From: Kiritimatiellia bacterium
GTDB taxonomy: Bacteria > Verrucomicrobiota > Kiritimatiellia > RFP12 > UBA1067
Reading direction: 5' to 3'
Length of the DNA: 64,000 nt
Assembly: GCA_017406465.1 (NCBI GenBank)
Contig: JAFQYM010000027.1
Coordinates: 26,623-90,622, forward strand
The position numbers were made by a program, and so were the translations under genes. Below, one piece after another: positions 1 through 8,957 of this stretch (its first letter is position 1; each line of letters opens with the position of its first letter). The notes beneath the pieces are model-generated. The model did no database searches. It saw nothing but the letters and a program-made list of their open reading frames with translations, and was not told the DNA's origin.

Positions 1-180
1 TCATAACTCAATCAAATGGGGAAACACCCCTTTGGCGTTGCCCTTTTTATCGCCCATTTTGATGTTTTCTTTCACTTTCCTCATTTTTAACGGCGTTGGG
101 CATATTATAGCGAAACTTCCGCGCTGAAATCAAGCGCGGCGAAATGAGATTACGGTGCGGACGAAATTATTCGCGAAGCA

Positions 181-220
181 GTTAGGGTCGATTAGGGTCA
201 TATAGCGTCGGATGGCGTCG
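181..220. repeat. Short decamer array, TTAGGGTC type
   Basis: Four consecutive 10-bp units, the first two containing TTAGGGTC and the next two the variant TAGCGTC/TGGCGTC. The same decamer family forms the arrays at 22661-22780, 49297-49676 and 50456-50953. Only one orientation is present here. It lies in a 750-bp stretch after the KamA-like gene in which I recognise no protein-coding gene. Confidence 0.6.
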
Positions 221-521
221 CGGCACATTTGTCGTGGATTAAGCTCGCTGACGGGACGGCGGCGAGCGCAGATGCTACGAAGAAAAACGCGCCTTATGGA
301 AGGTGAGGCAAGGGACGAGGGGTCGAGTGCCGAACTGAGCGACATGCAACGACGCGGTTCGTCGGATGCGCAGCGAGACACGCCGCAAGGCGAGGAGGCG
401 TATCCGCCGACGAAGCATTGCGGCGCGTATCGCCGCGAAGACGACGGGAGCGGCGGCGCATGGAGCGGGAGAGAGGCCAAGACCGCGAGCACCGCGCCGA
501 ACTCGACCAGAGGTGCCAAGC

Positions 522-681
522 GCGGTCACGGTCGGGGCCGCAGCGGGGCGGAACCCGCGAAAATGAGACGAGTCGCGCAGGACTGCGACCCGAAGACATA
601 TATGTATATGTCGAGCGGTCGCAAGGACGCGCGAATCGGCCATTTCTCGCGGGCGAGCACCGTTGCCCCGACCGTGACCGC
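522..681. repeat. Large imperfect palindrome (~160 bp)
   Basis: The outer arms 522-538 and 665-681 are exact 17-bp reverse complements. Inside them, 553-564 pairs imperfectly with 641-653 (CCCGCGAAAATG against CATTTCTCGCGGG), TGCGACC pairs with GGTCGCA, and the centre at 595-612 is a perfect 18-bp palindrome, GACATATA-TG-TATATGTC. Transcribed from either strand it would form a long hairpin with bulges. It lies 70 bp past the stop codon of the KamA-like gene, so it could end that transcript or be a MITE-like element. No second copy is visible in the window. Confidence 0.7.
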
Positions 682-750
682 ACGTTGACAGGCAAACCGG
701 CACAGATCAGCACACGCGCATCACCAGAATGACGCGAAGCAAAGTGCCGG

Positions 751-1521
751 TTAGAGGAGGTCGAGGGGGGTTTTGCGCCTGGCGCCGGGAAGGTCGGCGA
801 CGAAGCGCGGGAGCGCAAGGCCACCAATGCGCTCGGCGCAGTAGGCCTCGATCTTTTTCGCACGGGCAAGCGGAACGCCAAAGCGTTCCTGAAGCCCCTC
901 GACGGGATCGCACTGGAAGACATAGTAGGGCCGAATCCTCGCGGCGGAAAGTGCGCGGAGAAGCGCAAGCATCTTGCGCGGCGTGTCGTTGAGCCCGCGA
1001 AGAAGCACCGTCTGCGACGAAACGGGAATGCCGCAGTCGACGAGCCGCGCCGCCGCCTCGCGCGCAAGATGCGCCTCTTCAGCCGTGTTGATGTGGACAT
1101 TCGCCCAAACCTTGCCGCGCCCGACGCGGCGCAAGAGCCGCGCGAGACGAACGGTGACTCTCGCAGGACTGACGACTGGCGCGCGTGTGCAGATGCGAAC
1201 GACTTCTATCTGGTCAAGCTTCGCAAACGCCTCGACGAACCTTGCCACTTTCGCGTCGGGAAGCGTAAGGACGTCGCCGCCGGAAAGGAGCACGTCGCGC
1301 ACTTTCGTATGGCGCTTTACGTAATCGACGCAGGCGGCGAGCCGTTCGGGCGAGTCGACGACAGGCGACTTCCCGAGGATGAACTTTCGCGTGCAGTGCG
1401 GGCACGCGCAGAAACAGCGGTCCGTCGTCATGACGAGCACACGGTCGGGAAACCTCTGCTTCAGACCCGGCGGCAGCGAACGGCGCGGCGCCAATTCTCC
1501 AAACGGATCCTTGCTACTCAT
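751..1521 (-). CDS. Radical SAM protein of the KamA/EpmB (lysine 2,3-aminomutase-like) family
   Basis: A 256-aa radical SAM enzyme. Cys36, Cys40 and Cys43 form the C-x3-C-x2-C cluster motif in the form CFCACPHCTRKF, typical of lysine 2,3-aminomutases and the EF-P beta-lysylating enzyme EpmB. The following LLSGGD glycine-rich motif, the NVHIN segment and SQTVLLRGLND also match that family. At 256 aa it is well short of canonical KamA (about 400 aa) and has little beyond the barrel core, so the substrate is uncertain. The start codon overlaps the end of the upstream AT/PPTase gene by 8 bp, making it the third gene of an operon with the KS-like and AT/PPTase genes. That context hints at a modified beta-amino substrate or a tailoring role, which is inference only. 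An extra cysteine (Cys38) sits inside the cluster motif. Confidence 0.8.
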   Translation of the reverse strand: MSSKDPFGELAPRRSLPPGLKQRFPDRVLVMTTDRCFCACPHCTRKFILGKSPVVDSPERLAACVDYVKRHTKVRDVLLSGGDVLTLPDAKVARFVEAFAKLDQIEVVRICTRAPVVSPARVTVRLARLLRRVGRGKVWANVHINTAEEAHLAREAAARLVDCGIPVSSQTVLLRGLNDTPRKMLALLRALSAARIRPYYVFQCDPVEGLQERFGVPLARAKKIEAYCAERIGGLALPRFVADLPGARRKTPLDLL

Positions 1522-4500
1522 CGAACAGCGTCATTGGAATGAAACAGAAGGCGAGCGCATGGTCGCGCATCACGCGCGACACGACGTCGATGTCGCGGCC
1601 ACGGAATTTCTTGAAGGCGTCGAGCCACGCGCCCTCGAGCCGGACGATGAGCTTCCCGGTGTCCGGCTGGTATTCGGTGACGTGCATCTCGCGGGGGCTG
1701 TAGCGAATGCCGGTGCCGAGCGCCTTGGAGACGGCCTCCTTCGCGCACCAGAAGCGGATTATCGCCTGCGACGCATTCGCCGCGTTCGCCGCAAGCTCGA
1801 GTTCCTCGGGAACGAACACTCCCGCCGTGAACTCCTCGGAAAGATCGCGTTCGACCGACTCGACGTCGACGCCGACGCGCGCGTTCGCCGCCGCGAGCGC
1901 GATGATGAACTGCGCCGTGTGCGCGATCGCGATGTCGATCTTCGTCGAGAGATAGTCGCCCCATGCCCCAAGCGCATGGGGCTTCCCCGAGTCGTCGCGC
2001 CAGATCTGTATGTCGGCGTCGCTCCACCTCGCCTGGTGGAAGTCCTTGAGGTAGCGCCTGACGGCCTCCTTCGCCGCGACGCGGCCGAACAGCCATTCGG
2101 TGCGGCGCGAAGTGGAGCCCGGCATGCTGCGGAACTCGTCGCGCTCCTGCGCCCCGAGGACGACGTGCGAGAGCGTCTTCAGCCAAATCTCCTCGTTCCG
2201 CTCGAAGATCGGATACGGAACGTCGGTGATGAACGCGCTCGCGACGTCTGTCGCGGGGTCTCCGAGCATGTCGGTCGAGACGCGCCGCGTGAGAAACGCG
2301 TTGGCGGGCTGAAGGACAAGTTCGCGGTATTCTGCGGGAACGCGCTCGGTGAGCTCCTCCCAACCGGAGATAGACATTATGGCGACGCCGTTTCCATCTG
2401 TGGCCGTGATGTCGCAGACATGCGATTTAGGCGTCACGCCCGTAAGCCGCAGGTAGCACTTGAGCCGAGACCCCTCGTGCGGCTGCGAACCGAAGAACTC
2501 GAGCTTCCTCAGCCGGAACGGGAACGAAAACGCGCCGGTGAACCGCTCGTGGCTGCGCCAGAGCGCAAAGCCGCTCGTGATGGCGCCAAGGAGCAGCGGG
2601 TTCACAAGCCACAGCGGGAAGCGCGTGAAGACGACGGCGTCGGAAAGCGACGGAACCTCGACCTCGTAATCAAGCCCGGACTCGCTCCACGACTCGACGA
2701 ATCGAATGTCCCTCAGCCGACGTCCGTAGCAAAGGCGCGTAGGATATATGTCGCGGTCCGACCAGTGGACCGTCCGGGGCTTGAACATCGGAGGCGTGGA
2801 GACAGGCACCATGGGGGCATGCTGGTCGGCCATGACAAACACGCCGTCCATGACGGGCCATGTATAGGCAGAGTTCGGGGAATCGTCCCGTATCTGAACG
2901 TTGACGGCCGCGAGCTTTGCGTCTCCCGAAGCGACGCGCTCAGCCTTTATGAAAAGCTTCAGCTCGCCGCCGGTGAACGAAACCATGCGCCTGCAGCCCA
3001 GGTTCTCGATCGAGACGAGCGTCCTGTTCGGAACGAGCATTCGCGCGACCTCTGCCATCATCTCGGCGGCAACGGGAATCGACAGCACGACGAGACCCTT
3101 GAGGTTCGGGTCGGAATAGGAAAGCTGGCTCGCGCCAAGCGCGAAGTCCGCGAGAAACGGCGCGTCGGAAGTGCGGAAAGTCTTCGAGATCTCGATCGAG
3201 ACGCCAGGACTCTGCGCGAGGATGTCCGCATCTGAGACGAGCGGATTCGCGGCGCCAAAGTCGAACTGGCGCTGGCGGCGGGCCTTCGCCGCTACCGCCG
3301 CCGCCCTCTGCGCGGCCTTTGCGCCGCGGCCCGTCGGCTCGGTGAGGAAGTTCGCTCCCTGCAGGAAAGTCTCGTCGCCGAGCAAGGTGAGACGCGGAAA
3401 CGCGCTCGAGAGGCGCATCTCCGCGTCGCGACGCTCTTCAAGGGAAAGCACGGAGTCGAAGTCGAGCTTTTTCGGGCGGCGACGCTCGAACGACTTCGAG
3501 AAGTCGAATTTCACGCCGTACGCGGCAAGCTGCCCAAGCGCGTGGCATGCCTGCAGGACTCCGCGGCGGTGTATCGAGTTGAGCGCAATCGCCGCAAAGT
3601 TGGAGCCCTTCAGAGTCTCGGAGACCGCCGTCGTCATCAGCCCGCGCGGACCGACCTCGAGAAACACGCGGTAGCCGTCGGCATGCATCTTGAGAATCGT
3701 CTCGCGAAACCTCACCGGCTGCGCCCAGCGCTCGGCGGTGTCGTTGCGCGCGGGACGCGCTTTCCTAGGAAGCTTCTCGGCCTGGGCGCACGAATATACG
3801 TCGCACACAGACTCGTGCTTCATCCAGTCGCCAGCGAACTTCTTGACGCCCGCGACTATCGGCTTGCACTTCGACGTGTTGAAGGGACGCTCGAGCGCAA
3901 GCTTCATCGTGCGGATGCCCGCGTCGGCAAACGCCTTTAGCGCCGCCTCCTCGTAGTCTGACGCGACGGCGTACGTGCGCTGGCGCGGCGAGAAGTCGAG
4001 CGCAAGCACAACCTTGTCCGTCGGGAAGCCCTTCACAACCTCGTCCGCCTCGCCTTCGTGCTTGAGGAGAACTGAAATCATGGCGGTCTTTGGAAGCCCT
4101 GAATGATCCACCGCCTTGTCGACGATCTTGTAGATGTCGCGAATGGCGCGCACCCTGACCGGCCGAGGGTTGTCAATGCCAGCCGCACCGGAGCGCATAA
4201 CCGCGGCAAGATCGCCGCCCACGCAGCCAACGACGCCGTCGGGCTGGACGCCAAGCCGGTCAAGAAGCCGGGACATGGCTACGCACCCGGAGAACGACGC
4301 TACGAACGCCTGCGCATACGCGCCGGAACTGAAGATGTCGGCATCGTGGCGGTAGTAGGGAGCCGGCGGGAAGATGAAGCTCGACGGCGTGAAGTCCGGG
4401 TCGTCGGAAAGCGCCTCCTCGAGCTCGTCGAACGCCGCGCGGCACTCCGGATGGAGTATCGCGATGTCGCGGAGCATGTCGGGATAGTAGCTCATCACGC

Positions 4501-4840
4501 CGGGATAGACGAACGCGAGCTTCCCGGTTCCCTCGCCGGCAAGATGTTCGCGGAAGTAGTAGGTGCCGCTCTTGTCGCGTATCCGCGCCGCTCCCGACAT
4601 GATGCGCGAACGCGCGGAGAGAAGCCGCACCCTCAGCTCGTTGACGCTCGAGACTACGAGCGCGAGAACGGCGTCGCCTCGCGCAAGGGAGCACGTGTAG
4701 GCGACATCGGCGAGTGGCGCGTCGGGAATGCGGTCGAGAAATGCCGCAAGGCGGGAAATCTCGGCGACAAGCGCCTCGTCGTCCGCCGCCGAGACGAGGA
4801 CTAGCTCGGTTCTCCCCACAGCTCCGAATTCCGCCGTCAC
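1514..4840 (-). CDS. Multidomain AT-like / dehydratase-like / phosphopantetheinyl transferase protein
   Basis: 1108 aa. Residues ~105-420 look like a PfaB-type acyltransferase (YPGVMSYYPDM near the start, EVGPRGL near the end), but the nucleophile motif GHSxGE reads GCVGGD, so Ser is replaced by Val207. The later AFHS-type motif reads PFNTS, losing its His. Residues ~560-870 resemble the hotdog dehydratase region of PVC/Pfa-type synthases; I do not find the catalytic His where expected. The C-terminus (from ~989) is a Sfp-type phosphopantetheinyl transferase with VGVDVE (Asp992) and FWCAKEAVSK (Lys1034, Glu1035, Lys1039) intact. The start overlaps the KS-like gene by 4 bp (ATGA). The likely role is to activate a carrier protein encoded elsewhere and to scaffold a lipid or polyketide synthase. 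No carrier protein domain is visible here. Confidence 0.75.
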   Translation of the reverse strand: MTAEFGAVGRTELVLVSAADDEALVAEISRLAAFLDRIPDAPLADVAYTCSLARGDAVLALVVSSVNELRVRLLSARSRIMSGAARIRDKSGTYYFREHLAGEGTGKLAFVYPGVMSYYPDMLRDIAILHPECRAAFDELEEALSDDPDFTPSSFIFPPAPYYRHDADIFSSGAYAQAFVASFSGCVAMSRLLDRLGVQPDGVVGCVGGDLAAVMRSGAAGIDNPRPVRVRAIRDIYKIVDKAVDHSGLPKTAMISVLLKHEGEADEVVKGFPTDKVVLALDFSPRQRTYAVASDYEEAALKAFADAGIRTMKLALERPFNTSKCKPIVAGVKKFAGDWMKHESVCDVYSCAQAEKLPRKARPARNDTAERWAQPVRFRETILKMHADGYRVFLEVGPRGLMTTAVSETLKGSNFAAIALNSIHRRGVLQACHALGQLAAYGVKFDFSKSFERRRPKKLDFDSVLSLEERRDAEMRLSSAFPRLTLLGDETFLQGANFLTEPTGRGAKAAQRAAAVAAKARRQRQFDFGAANPLVSDADILAQSPGVSIEISKTFRTSDAPFLADFALGASQLSYSDPNLKGLVVLSIPVAAEMMAEVARMLVPNRTLVSIENLGCRRMVSFTGGELKLFIKAERVASGDAKLAAVNVQIRDDSPNSAYTWPVMDGVFVMADQHAPMVPVSTPPMFKPRTVHWSDRDIYPTRLCYGRRLRDIRFVESWSESGLDYEVEVPSLSDAVVFTRFPLWLVNPLLLGAITSGFALWRSHERFTGAFSFPFRLRKLEFFGSQPHEGSRLKCYLRLTGVTPKSHVCDITATDGNGVAIMSISGWEELTERVPAEYRELVLQPANAFLTRRVSTDMLGDPATDVASAFITDVPYPIFERNEEIWLKTLSHVVLGAQERDEFRSMPGSTSRRTEWLFGRVAAKEAVRRYLKDFHQARWSDADIQIWRDDSGKPHALGAWGDYLSTKIDIAIAHTAQFIIALAAANARVGVDVESVERDLSEEFTAGVFVPEELELAANAANASQAIIRFWCAKEAVSKALGTGIRYSPREMHVTEYQPDTGKLIVRLEGAWLDAFKKFRGRDIDVVSRVMRDHALAFCFIPMTLFDE

Positions 4841-6240
4841 AGTCGATCCTCCGGTTCCTCTTCAAGCACTATCGCGGCGGCGCGGCCGCCCTTCGAGGTG
4901 GTTCCAACCGGGTCGATGGCGTCGAAGTTTGCGCCAAGCACGACGGCGCGGCGCGGACTCGAGCTGTCGCCGGTTATCCACGGACGCGCCTCGTCGAGAA
5001 GATATGCGCTCGACGCGAGGTTCGCAAGCGATTCATGCGGCCGCTCCGGCGATATCTGCGGCGGCAGGACACGGCGGGAAAGCGCGAGCACGGCTTTCGC
5101 GACGCCGGCGGCCATCGCCGCGCGGAGCGTGTGGCCGATATTACCCTTCACGGAACCCATCGCGACAAGCGGTCCGCCAGGGCGGTGCTCGCCCCAGAGC
5201 CGGTGGACGGCGTCGATCTCGCGCTGCTCGGCGACGGCAATCCCCGAGCCATCCGCCTCTATGAGCCCGACTGTCTTGACGGGGATGCCGCTTCCCTCGG
5301 TCGCCTGCGCGAAGATGGCGGACGGATCGTCCTCTGGGTTGTGGCCTATCGCGATGGAGCGGACGAGGGCGTAGATCTTGTCATGGTCGCGCAGCGCGTC
5401 GGCGCGACGCTTCAAGACGAAGAACGCGCCGCCTTCGCCGGGAATCGTGCCGTCCTGTTCCTGGGCAAAAGGATGAAGCTCCGTACGCGCCGAGAACGAC
5501 ACCTCGCCGGAAAGCCCCTCGAGATAGGCGCGCGGAATCGGCGGCGTGAGCGCGCCTGCAAGGGCGACGTCCACCTGGCCGGAAACGAGGTCGGCTATCG
5601 CGTCCTGCAACGTCGCGGCGCCGGTGAGAAGTCCGGCGTCCATCGTCGTCGCAACGCCCGCAAAGGAACACTCACGAGCGATCCACGACGCAAAGCGGTA
5701 GCCGGTGCCGAGCAGGAAGGAAGACGCGTTCGGCTCTGGCAGGGATTCGACAAGCTTCTCCTTCACGACACCAAGCGACTCCTCGGGCGCATGCGGGAAG
5801 AAGCGGCGGATGATGTCCATCGTCTGGTCGAGGAACGCAGTATGCTGAAGCCAGTTCACCGTCGAGGCGTTGAAAGGCGGCGCATAGCCGACGCGCACGC
5901 TGCCCTTTACGGGAGTCGGCGAATGCGGGCGGAACCCCGCGTCGGCAAGTGCGTCAAACGCAAGCTGCGTCGCGAAGTAGAGGTCCTGGTTTTCGCCGGC
6001 GTTCACCTGGCGCGGAAAATTCTGCATCGAGGGAACACACGCGAAAAGCGGCCCAAGCTGTCCCATCCTCACGGGATAGGGCCTCTCGAAGACATTGCGC
6101 TGGCCGAGCGGCAGCTCTGCGTCGGGGCCAAGCGGCGTCAGGCAGCAGCGGCGCGCCATCACGGCGCCCCAAAAGGCCGACGGCGTCGGGCACCCTGCAA
6201 ACCGGCACGACATGCCGACTATGGCGATGGGAGATTCCAC
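4837..6240 (-). CDS. Ketosynthase-like protein lacking catalytic Cys and first His (chain-length-factor-like)
   Basis: 467 aa with the type I PKS ketosynthase fold: it opens IAIVGMSCRFAG and aligns without gaps through the active-site region. In DTACSSS the Cys position is Leu204 (MDAGLLTG), and in EAHGTGT the His is Asp330 (EADGSG); only the last His is kept (NIGHT, His370). It therefore cannot run normal condensation and resembles chain-length factors or the second KS of PUFA synthases. The start is GTG at 6240, giving MESPIAIVGM, which fits the KS N-terminus exactly. A TATAAT box ends only 8 bp upstream, so the transcript is probably leaderless. It is first in an operon with the AT/PPTase and radical SAM genes. 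Confidence 0.8.
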   Translation of the reverse strand: MESPIAIVGMSCRFAGCPTPSAFWGAVMARRCCLTPLGPDAELPLGQRNVFERPYPVRMGQLGPLFACVPSMQNFPRQVNAGENQDLYFATQLAFDALADAGFRPHSPTPVKGSVRVGYAPPFNASTVNWLQHTAFLDQTMDIIRRFFPHAPEESLGVVKEKLVESLPEPNASSFLLGTGYRFASWIARECSFAGVATTMDAGLLTGAATLQDAIADLVSGQVDVALAGALTPPIPRAYLEGLSGEVSFSARTELHPFAQEQDGTIPGEGGAFFVLKRRADALRDHDKIYALVRSIAIGHNPEDDPSAIFAQATEGSGIPVKTVGLIEADGSGIAVAEQREIDAVHRLWGEHRPGGPLVAMGSVKGNIGHTLRAAMAAGVAKAVLALSRRVLPPQISPERPHESLANLASSAYLLDEARPWITGDSSSPRRAVVLGANFDAIDPVGTTSKGGRAAAIVLEEEPEDRL

Positions 6241-6248
6241 TGTTCCGT

Positions 6249-6254
6249 ATTATA
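6249..6254 (-). promoter_or_regulatory. -10 box for the KS operon (leaderless)
   Basis: On the minus strand the sequence reads TTTTTTGATATAATACGG: an extended -10 (TGATATAAT) whose last base is at 6249. With the usual 6-7 nt to the transcription start, RNA would begin at about 6242, next to the GTG start at 6240. No good -35 is visible. The upstream part reaches the CCA end of the tRNA-Ser gene. Confidence 0.6.
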
Positions 6255-6274
6255 TCAAAAAACGGAGGGGAAAA

Positions 6275-6368
6275 TGGCGGAGAGAGAGGGATTCGAACCC
6301 TCGGTACGGAAATTAACCCGTACGACGATTTAGCAAACCGTTGCCTTCAGCCACTCGGCCATCTCTCC
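6275..6368 (-). tRNA. tRNA-Ser (GCT anticodon)
   Basis: Class II tRNA. The acceptor stem GGAGAGA (6362-6368) pairs with TCTCTCC (6279-6285), the T-loop GGTTCGAATCC is present, the long variable arm pairs GTACGGG with a CCGTAC-type strand, and the anticodon loop is TTGCTAA. The CCA tail is encoded (6275-6277). Confidence 0.95.
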
Positions 6369-6384
6369 AAATCGTTCGGCGCGT

Positions 6385-6413
6385 ATTGTATCAAATGCGC
6401 TGTTCGCCGTCAA
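6385..6413 (-). promoter_or_regulatory. Promoter of tRNA-Ser(GCT)
   Basis: On the minus strand, TTGACG (6413-6408) is followed by a 17-bp spacer and TACAAT (6390-6385), preceded by TTTGA. The tRNA 5' end is 17 nt downstream. The -35 box lies inside the last codons of nagA. Confidence 0.7.
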
Positions 6414-7554
6414 TGAAGACGGCGGACGGCTTCCATCTGCGCGGGTTGATCACGACGAGGTCGGCAATGTATCCCTTCTCGACCTTGCCGAGCGTCTTGC
6501 CCCAGCCGAGCTCAATCGCCTGGTTCCACGAGGTCGTGCGGACGAGGTCCTTGAGCGGAATGCCGGTGACGTCGTGGACGTTCTTGAGGCCCATGCCCAT
6601 CCAGAGCGTAGAACCAGCGAGGTTGCCGCCCTTGACAAGACGCGCCTCGCCGTTCTCGAGCTTGACCTCGAGGCCGCCCATCGTGAACGCGTAGCCGTCC
6701 TTGCAGTGCGAGCAGCGGAGCGAGTCGGTGATCATCTGGACGTGCGCGAGACTGCGGCGCGTGAAGATGAGGTTCAGCATGTCGGGGCAGAGGTGGATCT
6801 TGTCGCAGATGACCTCGGTGTTGAGGTCCTCGACGAGAAAGCCCGCGCCGACCATGCCGATCTCGCGGTGGTGGAGCGGGGTCATCTGGTTGCAGAAGTG
6901 CGTCATGTGGCGGAGGCCGTTCTTGTACGCCTTCTTGAGGTCGGCGAACTTGGCGCCCGTGTGGCCGCAGCTCGGAACAACGCCGGCCTTAAAGCATTCC
7001 TTCGCGAACTTGTCGCCGCCCTCGGTCTCGACGGCGTAGGAGATGAGCTTCACAGGATAGACCTTCGCGATCTCCTTCACTTCCTTGATGTCGGGCTTGC
7101 GGACGAACTTCGGGTTCTGCGCACCGCAGCACTTCACGTTGATAAACGGTCCTTCGAGGTGGATGCCGGGGACCTTCGCATAGGGCATGCCGGCGTCGGC
7201 GTAGGCCTTGGCGTTTTTCGCCGCTGCCTTAAGCTCGCCGTTGGAGACAGTGAGAGTCGTCGGGAGGACGGTCGTCACGCCCTCCTGGAGCTTGGCCTTT
7301 GCGAACTCGAAAATCGCCTTGGGGTCGGCGTCGCAGAAGTCGTAGCCAAGCGCACCGTGGGTATGGACATCGATGAAGCCAGGCATCACGTACTGCCCGC
7401 GCACGTCGACGACAGTCGTGTTCGCGTCGGCCTTGACGGACTTGGAGCCCTTGATGACCTTCTTTATCTTCTTGCCCTCGACGACTATCGTGGCTTTCTC
7501 GATGTCGACGCCGGGGGAAACGACGTGTGCGTTTACGATTACGGTCTTCTTCAT
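6391..7554 (-). CDS. nagA: N-acetylglucosamine-6-phosphate deacetylase
   Basis: 387-aa cytosolic amidohydrolase converting GlcNAc-6-phosphate to glucosamine-6-phosphate and acetate. Visible motifs are HTHG (His64, His66), HLEGPF with the metal ligand Glu134, CGHTG (His198), MTHFCNQM (His219) and the catalytic Asp in ITDSL (Asp277). The length matches the family. A strong Shine-Dalgarno (AAGGAGA) sits 7 nt before ATG 7554. The gene lies between two tRNA-Ser genes and may be transcribed with the upstream one (34 bp away). It fits an amino-sugar or peptidoglycan/mucin recycling role; no nagB or transporter is adjacent. Confidence 0.92.
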   Translation of the reverse strand: MKKTVIVNAHVVSPGVDIEKATIVVEGKKIKKVIKGSKSVKADANTTVVDVRGQYVMPGFIDVHTHGALGYDFCDADPKAIFEFAKAKLQEGVTTVLPTTLTVSNGELKAAAKNAKAYADAGMPYAKVPGIHLEGPFINVKCCGAQNPKFVRKPDIKEVKEIAKVYPVKLISYAVETEGGDKFAKECFKAGVVPSCGHTGAKFADLKKAYKNGLRHMTHFCNQMTPLHHREIGMVGAGFLVEDLNTEVICDKIHLCPDMLNLIFTRRSLAHVQMITDSLRCSHCKDGYAFTMGGLEVKLENGEARLVKGGNLAGSTLWMGMGLKNVHDVTGIPLKDLVRTTSWNQAIELGWGKTLGKVEKGYIADLVVINPRRWKPSAVFIDGEQRI

Positions 7555-7587
7555 TTTCTGTCTCCTTTTTTAGAGTTCCTGTCAAAG

Positions 7588-7677
7588 TGGCGGAGAGTGA
7601 GGGATTCGAACCCCCGGAGGACTTGCATCCTCAACGGTTTTCAAGACCGCCGCGTTCAACCACTCCGCCAACTCTCC
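7588..7677 (-). tRNA. tRNA-Ser (TGA anticodon)
   Basis: The acceptor strands GGAGAGT (7671-7677) and ACTCTCC (7592-7598) pair, the T-loop is GGTTCGAATCC, the variable arm is long, and the anticodon loop is CTTGAAA. CCA is encoded at 7588-7590. It ends 34 bp before the nagA start. Confidence 0.95.
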
Positions 7678-7694
7678 GTTAGTTGAGGCTCGTC

Positions 7695-7802
7695 CCTTCG
7701 TTCGTTCCGCTTCGCTCACTCGCTCCGGGACTCGCAAAATCTTTTCTTACTTGCCTTCGTTCGTTCCTCTTCGCCCACTCGCTCCGGGACTCGCAAAATC
7801 TT

Positions 7803-7804
<2 letters not shown>
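7695..7804. repeat. Two 51-bp direct repeats between recA and tRNA-Ser
   Basis: 7695-7745 and 7754-7804 are near-identical direct copies (59-bp period) with a CTCACTCGCTCCGGGA core and ending in CAAAATCTTTT. The second copy reaches into the recA stop codon (7803-7805). Function unknown; it may serve as a weak terminator for recA or mark a duplication. Confidence 0.75.
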
Positions 7805-8831
<1,027 letters not shown>

Positions 8832-8937
8832 TGCTTGAAATGTCTTAACGCAGAGGCGCAGAGCCGCAGAGCGTGGATGCTTCGGACTGGCGTGCAGATT
8901 TTCTCATGGTTGGTTTCGGTTGAATGTCACTGCCGAT

Positions 8938-8943
8938 ATTATA
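8938..8943 (-). promoter_or_regulatory. Probable recA -10 box
   Basis: The minus strand reads TTTTTGATATAATATC, the same extended -10 as at the KS operon. It lies in the 126-bp gap between uvrA and recA, about 100 bp before the recA start. No good -35 is visible. Confidence 0.55.
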
Positions 8944-8957
8944 TCAAAAAGGGCGGC

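Noticed and set aside
1..84. Minus-strand 27-codon reading frame (MRKVKENIKMGDKKG...) with a TATAAT box at 104-109
   Set aside because: Complete from ATG to TGA but no ribosome binding site, no recognisable family and it touches the window edge; the promoter may serve something else.
751..6240. Functional PUFA (Pfa) synthase cluster
   Set aside because: KS and AT catalytic residues are replaced and no acyl carrier, ketoreductase or enoylreductase is encoded in the window.
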